Both the position numbers and the translations under genes were made by a program. Below, piece by piece: positions 59,387-64,000 of a DNA stretch of 64,000 bases. The number at the start of each line of letters is the position of its first letter. The stretch's first letter is position 1. Below the pieces are notes generated by a model. It was not told the DNA's origin, did no database searches, and worked only from the letters and a program-made list of their open reading frames with translations. The DNA is from Achromobacter pestifer (GTDB lineage: Bacteria; Pseudomonadota; Gammaproteobacteria; Burkholderiales; Burkholderiaceae_B): assembly GCF_902859625.1 (NCBI RefSeq), contig NZ_CADIJX010000002.1:372001-436000 (forward strand), in the 5' to 3' direction.

Positions 59387-62092
59387 TCAGGCGGCCAGCA
59401 ATTGGCGCAGCACGAAGGGCAGGATGCCGCCATGCTGGTAGTAGTCGACTTCGATCGGCGTGTCGATGCGCAGCAGCACCGTCACGTCTTGCTTGGACCC
59501 ATCCTTGCGGGTGATCGTCAACGTGACGTCCTGCATCGGCTTGATGCCATCTTCCAGGCCCGAGATGTCGTACGTTTCTTCGCCGGTGATGCCCAGCGAC
59601 TGCACGCTGTCGGCGCCCTTGAACTGTAGCGGCAGTACGCCCATGCCCACCAGGTTGCTGCGGTGGATGCGTTCAAAGCTGCGGGTGACCACGGCCTTCA
59701 CGCCCAGCAACTGCGTGCCCTTGGCCGCCCAGTCTCGCGAGGAGCCAGTGCCGTACTCTTCGCCGCCAAACACCACGGTGGGGGTGCCATCAGCCACGTA
59801 CTTCATGGCTGCGTCATAGATGGACATCTGTTCGCCGGTGGGCTGGAACAGGGTCTCACCGCCTTCGAAACGGCTGCCGTCCGGCAGCGACGGGATCATC
59901 AGGTTCTTGATGCGCACGTTGGCGAAGGTGCCGCGCATCATGATTTCATGGTTGCCGCGGCGCGAGCCGTAGCTGTTGAAATCGGCCTTCATGACGCCGT
60001 TTTCCTTCAGCCACTTGCCTGCGGGCGAGGTTTCCTTGATGGAGCCTGCGGGCGAGATGTGGTCGGTCGTGACCGAGTCGCCAAACACGCCGAGCGCGCG
60101 CGCGCCCTTGACGGTGGGCATGGCGGCCGGCGTCATGTCGAAGCCCTGGAAGAAGGGCGGTTCGGCGATGTAGGTCGAATCCGGCCAGTTGTAGGTGTCG
60201 CCGCTGACGCCCTTGATGTGCTCCCACAGCTTGCCCGGATTGCTCTTGACCTGGCCGTAGTTGGCCTCGAAGACCTTCGGGTCCAGCGCATGCTTGAGCA
60301 GCGCTTCGACTTCTTCGGAGGTGGGCCAGATGTCGCCCAGCCAGACGTCGCCGTTCTTGCCGCGGCCGACGGGTTCGGTCATCAGGTCACGGGTGACGGT
60401 GCCGGCCAGCGCGTAGGCCACCACCAGCGGGGGCGAGGCCAGGAAGTTGGCCTTGATGTTCGGGTGGATGCGCGCTTCGAAGTTGCGGTTGCCGGACAGC
60501 ACGGCCGAGCAGACCAGGTCGTTGCCGATGATGGCTTCGTTCAGGTCCGGCGTCAGGTCGCCCGCGTTGCCGATGCAGGTGGTGCAACCGTAGGCGGCCA
60601 CGTCGAAGCCCAGCTTTTCCAGGTAGGGCAACAGGCCCGTCTTGGTCAGGTAGTCGGTGACGACGCGCGAGCCCGGGGCCAGCGAGGTCTTGATGTGCTT
60701 GGGCACCTTCAGGCCCGCTTCCACGGCCTTCTTGGCCAGCAGGCCGGCCGCCAGCAGCACGTTGGGGTTGGACGTGTTGGTGCAGGACGTGATGGCGGCA
60801 ATCAGGATGTCGCCATTCTTGATCTTGGTGCCGGCGCTGGTGGTGAAGGTCTGGCCCAGCTTTTCGGCGGGCTGGTTGAAGCCGTTTTCCGCGATGGGCT
60901 TGGAGAACAGGTCAATGAACGTGTTCTTGACGTTGCCGATTTCGATGCGGTCCTGGGGACGCTTCGGGCCGGCCAGCGACGGAGCCACGGTGGACAGGTC
61001 CAGCGTCAGCAGCTTGGTGAAGTTGATGTCTTGGGCGGTCGGGATGCCGAACATCTTCTGCGCCTTGAAATAGGCTTCAAAGGCGGCGATCTCGGCTTCC
61101 GTGCGGCCCGTGCCGCGGAAGTAGTCGATGGTGCGGTCGTCGACGGGGAAGAAGCCCATGGTGGCGCCGTACTCGGGCGCCATGTTGCCGATGGTGGCGC
61201 GTTCGGCCACGGTCAGGCTGGCGGTGCCTTCGCCGCAGAACTCGACGAATTTGCCCACCACTTTCTCACGGCGCAGCATTTCGGTGATGGTCAGCACCAG
61301 GTCGGTGGCGGTGACGCCGCCGCGCAACTGGCCCTTGAGCTCCACGCCCACCACGTCGGGGGTCAGGAAGTACACGGGCTGGCCCAGCATGCCGGCTTCG
61401 GCTTCGATGCCGCCCACGCCCCAGCCCACCACGCCGATGCCGTTGATCATCGTGGTGTGGCTGTCGGTGCCCACCAGCGAGTCGGGGTAATAGACGTTGT
61501 TCTTTTTGTCCTGGTGCACGCCGCGCGCCAGGTATTCCAGGTTGACCTGGTGGACGATGCCAAAGCCCGGAGGCACGACGCCGAAGGTGTCGAAGGCCTG
61601 CATGCCCCACTTCATGAACTGGTAGCGCTCCTGGTTGCGCTTGAATTCCAGCTTCATGTTCAGGTCCAGCGCATTCTTGGTGCCGAAGTAGTCGATCATG
61701 ACCGAGTGGTCCACCACCAGGTCCACCGGCACCAGCGGTTCGATGCTCTTGGGGCTTTTGCCCATCTTGTCGGCCACCGAACGCATGGCGGCGATGTCAG
61801 CCAGCAGCGGTACGCCGGTGAAGTCTTGCAGCACCACGCGGGCCACGACGAAGGGGATTTCGTCTTCGCGGCGGGCATTGGCCTGCCAGTTGGCGAGTTG
61901 CTTGACGTGCTCTTCCGTGACCTTCTTGCCGTCACAGTTGCGCAGCACGGATTCCAGGACGATGCGGATTGAAACCGGGAGCCGCTGCACATCGATGCCG
62001 AGGGATTTTCCCAGCGCCGGCAGCGAATAGTACTGACAGGATTTATTGCCGATCTTGAAGTTCTTAAGGGTGTCTAGGGTGTTGTGCGGCAT
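59387..62092 (-). CDS. acnA: Aconitate hydratase AcnA
   Basis: This 901-residue TCA-cycle enzyme interconverts citrate and isocitrate. Fe-S ligand cysteines are in [12 protein letters not shown] and [13 protein letters not shown], and active-site residues in the [25 protein letters not shown] segment and the swivel-domain [16 protein letters not shown]. Length and order are those of the AcnA/IRP class. It is transcribed leftward from an upstream region with a strong palindrome and a TACAAT -10 box. It ends in a terminator shared with the dioxygenase. Confidence 0.96.
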   Translation of the reverse strand: MPHNTLDTLKNFKIGNKSCQYYSLPALGKSLGIDVQRLPVSIRIVLESVLRNCDGKKVTEEHVKQLANWQANARREDEIPFVVARVVLQDFTGVPLLADIAAMRSVADKMGKSPKSIEPLVPVDLVVDHSVMIDYFGTKNALDLNMKLEFKRNQERYQFMKWGMQAFDTFGVVPPGFGIVHQVNLEYLARGVHQDKKNNVYYPDSLVGTDSHTTMINGIGVVGWGVGGIEAEAGMLGQPVYFLTPDVVGVELKGQLRGGVTATDLVLTITEMLRREKVVGKFVEFCGEGTASLTVAERATIGNMAPEYGATMGFFPVDDRTIDYFRGTGRTEAEIAAFEAYFKAQKMFGIPTAQDINFTKLLTLDLSTVAPSLAGPKRPQDRIEIGNVKNTFIDLFSKPIAENGFNQPAEKLGQTFTTSAGTKIKNGDILIAAITSCTNTSNPNVLLAAGLLAKKAVEAGLKVPKHIKTSLAPGSRVVTDYLTKTGLLPYLEKLGFDVAAYGCTTCIGNAGDLTPDLNEAIIGNDLVCSAVLSGNRNFEARIHPNIKANFLASPPLVVAYALAGTVTRDLMTEPVGRGKNGDVWLGDIWPTSEEVEALLKHALDPKVFEANYGQVKSNPGKLWEHIKGVSGDTYNWPDSTYIAEPPFFQGFDMTPAAMPTVKGARALGVFGDSVTTDHISPAGSIKETSPAGKWLKENGVMKADFNSYGSRRGNHEIMMRGTFANVRIKNLMIPSLPDGSRFEGGETLFQPTGEQMSIYDAAMKYVADGTPTVVFGGEEYGTGSSRDWAAKGTQLLGVKAVVTRSFERIHRSNLVGMGVLPLQFKGADSVQSLGITGEETYDISGLEDGIKPMQDVTLTITRKDGSKQDVTVLLRIDTPIEVDYYQHGGILPFVLRQLLAA

Positions 62093-62386
62093 GATGGACT
62101 CCGTGGTTTTGCCCGACTGAAGGCAGCATTTTCTGGCGTTTTGGCGCGTTTGTCATTGTAGGGACAGACAAGCCCGCGTGTGGCCTTGTGTCTTATATCT
62201 TATATAAGACTTGGGTTGCGCGTCAAAGTTCCGGCGGTGTTCCGGCAGGGTTCCATCCGGAACTGCAAAACCCCTACTTTGGCGGACATGGGCCAAGCCT
62301 GCAAGACCCTGCGGTTTTACCAAGAAAGTCCTACCGTTGCATGGCGGCCGCCCGTGGGCCGGGCGCCCTGGACGGTCGGCGCTGGT
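62093..62386 (-). promoter_or_regulatory. acnA upstream region with operator-like palindrome
   Basis: This 294-base gap between acnA and the LysR gene holds the perfect inverted repeat GTCTTATAT-CTT-ATATAAGAC (62190-62210), about 100-118 bases upstream of the acnA ATG. A TACAAT -10-like box occurs on the minus strand at 62155-62160, with no clear -35. Repeated TTCCGG/CCGGAA elements lie at 62228-62265. Confidence 0.6.
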
Positions 62387-63316
62387 TCATGCCAGGAAAT
62401 CGCGCAGCAGCGGTTCCAGTTCGGTCTTCAGATAATCCACCAACGCGCGTTGGGCGGTGGAGGGGTAGGGGGTGGGCGAAGTCAGGATGAAGAGCTTGTC
62501 CCCGGGGCCCTCGGCCTTGTAGGCCGGCAATACCTCACGCAGCCGCTTGGCCTGAAGGTCGGGTTGCACGATGTAGGCAGGCAGCAGCGCCACGCCCGCG
62601 CCGTTGCGCGCCGCTTCGGCCAAAAAGGGGAAGTACTCGGATTGCAGCCGAGGCGCCAGCTTGGTCTCGTAGGTCTGCCCCTTGCGGTGCAGGCGCAGCG
62701 TGGCCTGGTTCTTGGGGCCCGGTGGGCAAAGAAAATCCAGCCGGCCCAGGTCGCGGGGATGCAAGGGCGTGCCCGCGCGTTGCAAGTAGCCGGGCGCGGC
62801 GCACAAATGCCATTTCACTTCGCCCAGTTCGCGCGCCACATAGTCCTGCGGGGGTGAAGAAACCACCCGCAAGGCCACGTCGATCTCCGAGGAAATCAGG
62901 TCGCTGACCCGGTTGGAGAACAACACGCGCAGGCTCAGGCTGGGATGTTCCAGGGCGAAACGCACCAGCAGCGGACGCAACGCATCCAGTTCGCCCAGAC
63001 CGGTGGGCAGGGAAAGGCGCACATGGCCGGTGGGTTCGGCGCCCAGTTTCTGCAAGGCATGGCGGGCGGATTCCACTTCGCGGGCCATGCGGGCGCCATG
63101 TTCGTACAGCACGGTGCCTTGATGGGTCAGTTCCAGGCGGCGGGTGGTGCGCCGGATCAGTTGTGCGCCAAACGCGCGTTCCAGTTTTTGCAGATTGCGG
63201 CTGACGTGCGATCGGGTCACGCCTTGGCGCAGCGCCGCTTCACTGAGCGTGCCCGCTTCGACGATGGTCACGAACAGCTGAATCAGGTTCAGGTCCAGCG
63301 CGGGCAAGGTGGACAT
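62387..63316 (-). CDS. LysR-family transcriptional regulator
   Basis: This ~309-residue regulator has an N-terminal LysR HTH (LNLIQLFVTIVEAGTLSEAALRQGVTRSHVSRNLQKLERAFGAQLIRRT) and a periplasmic-binding-like effector domain (GHVRLSLPTGLGELDALRPLL). The ATG at 63316 gives a family-typical start; the TTG four codons upstream is less likely. It is divergent from a short-chain dehydrogenase, its probable target. The inducer is not known. Confidence 0.9.
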   Translation of the reverse strand: MSTLPALDLNLIQLFVTIVEAGTLSEAALRQGVTRSHVSRNLQKLERAFGAQLIRRTTRRLELTHQGTVLYEHGARMAREVESARHALQKLGAEPTGHVRLSLPTGLGELDALRPLLVRFALEHPSLSLRVLFSNRVSDLISSEIDVALRVVSSPPQDYVARELGEVKWHLCAAPGYLQRAGTPLHPRDLGRLDFLCPPGPKNQATLRLHRKGQTYETKLAPRLQSEYFPFLAEAARNGAGVALLPAYIVQPDLQAKRLREVLPAYKAEGPGDKLFILTSPTPYPSTAQRALVDYLKTELEPLLRDFLA

Positions 63317-63460
63317 GGGTGGCGTCAATTGTTGCCTGTGAGGAAACAGAGTTTACTCAAGACGAAGGATTGTCGCGATATCTGCCCGTTGATATTCTGG
63401 GCCCGAAGCGCATCGGATTCACCTGTCCGGTGCTGGCATCCCAACAACAGGAGACAAACC

Positions 63461-64000
63461 ATGCCTCAAAGCATGTTCCGGGCGGATTTGTTCCGCGGCC
63501 AGCGCATCCTCGTCACCGGCGGGGGAACCGGGCTGGGTTTTGCGATGGCTGAGCAATTGGCATCCCTGGGCGCCACCGTGCATTTGTGTGGGCGCCGGCT
63601 GTCGGTACTTGAAGAAGCGGCCGCCACCCTGCGAGCCAGGCATGGCGGGCAGGCCCACGCTCATGCCGTGGACATCCGCGATGCGGACGCGGTGGACGCG
63701 ATGGTGGAGGGGATCTGGACCGCCCACGGCGGCTTGGACGGCTTGATCAACAACGCTGCCGGCAATTTCATCAGTCCGACCGAAAAACTGTCGGCGCGTG
63801 GCTTCAACGCCATCGCGGACACCGTGTTTCGTGGCACCTTCTACACCACGCAGGCGGTGGGCAAGCGCTGGATCGCCACCGGTTCGCAGGGCGCGGTCCT
63901 CTCCATCGTTGTGACATGGGTTTGGACCGGATCGCCGTTCGTGGTGCCATCGGCCATGTCCAAGGCCGGCATCGACGCAATGACGAAATCGCTGGCCGTT
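63461..64000 (+). CDS. Short-chain dehydrogenase, dienoyl-CoA-reductase-like (3' end outside window)
   Basis: The first 180 codons of an SDR gene are present. It starts with GQRILVTGGGTGLGFAMAEQL (TGxxxGxG cofactor loop) and shows DGLINNAAGNFISPTEKLS. The active-site segment reads PSAMSKAGIDAMTKSLAV: the usual YxxxK tyrosine is replaced by serine, as in the 2,4-dienoyl-CoA and trans-2-enoyl-CoA reductase branch (HSAAAKAGV-like). This points to fatty acid oxidation, but substrate is inferred. AGGAG precedes the ATG. The gene is divergent from the LysR regulator. Confidence 0.85.
   Translation, partial: MPQSMFRADLFRGQRILVTGGGTGLGFAMAEQLASLGATVHLCGRRLSVLEEAAATLRARHGGQAHAHAVDIRDADAVDAMVEGIWTAHGGLDGLINNAAGNFISPTEKLSARGFNAIADTVFRGTFYTTQAVGKRWIATGSQGAVLSIVVTWVWTGSPFVVPSAMSKAGIDAMTKSLAV

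Noticed and set aside
59663-61972. 769-codon rightward frame opposite acnA
   Set aside because: Val/Gly/His-rich antisense translation without motifs; acnA is unambiguous.

Overview
The window is high-GC proteobacterial chromosome that reads like Burkholderiales, most likely Alcaligenaceae of the Achromobacter/Bordetella type. Pointers are an elongation factor P with arginine at position 32 lying downstream of its rhamnosyltransferase gene earP, the families DUF2863, DUF2968, DUF1178 and DUF3613, and dense operons with ATGA-type overlaps. The genus is inferred from gene content; no database search was possible. No rRNA, tRNA, CRISPR array, phage or insertion sequence was recognised.

Region 1 (1-14764) is an exopolysaccharide/capsule locus with two divergent arms. 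The leftward arm encodes an undecaprenyl-phosphate sugar transferase, a GDP-mannose mannosyl hydrolase, ManC, a VanZ-like membrane protein, GDP-mannose dehydratase, GDP-fucose synthase and a Wzx-type flippase cut by the window edge. The rightward arm encodes a Wza-like export lipoprotein, a Wzc-like tyrosine autokinase, phosphomannomutase/phosphoglucomutase, Pgi and GalE. Together these make GDP-mannose, GDP-fucose and UDP-galactose and export the polymer. Most glycosyltransferases and the polymerase must lie left of position 1.

Region 2 (14765-34727) is mostly housekeeping and metabolism: serine acetyltransferase, sirtuin, inositol monophosphatase, a GABA catabolic pair (gabD, gabT) with a divergent MocR-type regulator, a DUF72 protein, a UvrD-family helicase, a CorA transporter, a staphylococcal-nuclease-like protein, a four-gene peptide-type ABC importer and a MarR regulator.

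Region 3 (34756-38990) is the most unusual part. It holds a glycine/leucine-rich repeat lipoprotein behind a near-consensus sigma-54 promoter with upstream palindromes, then a two-partner-secretion TpsB pore with no TpsA visible, then a long AT-rich non-coding stretch.

Region 4 (38994-53709) holds an MHYT sensor and a complete tad/flp type IVb pilus locus (pilin, prepilin peptidase, two TadE-like pseudopilins, CpaB, secretin, TadZ, TadA, TadB, TadC, TadD, a DUF3613 protein, TadG), ending in a sigma-54 enhancer-binding protein. The first TadE-like frame has no recognisable start codon.

Region 5 (53827-64000) carries a DUF2968 lipoprotein, a DUF1178 protein, DUF2863-earP-efp, an extradiol-type dioxygenase, aconitase AcnA with a strong palindrome in its upstream region, a LysR regulator and a truncated short-chain dehydrogenase of the dienoyl-CoA reductase type.
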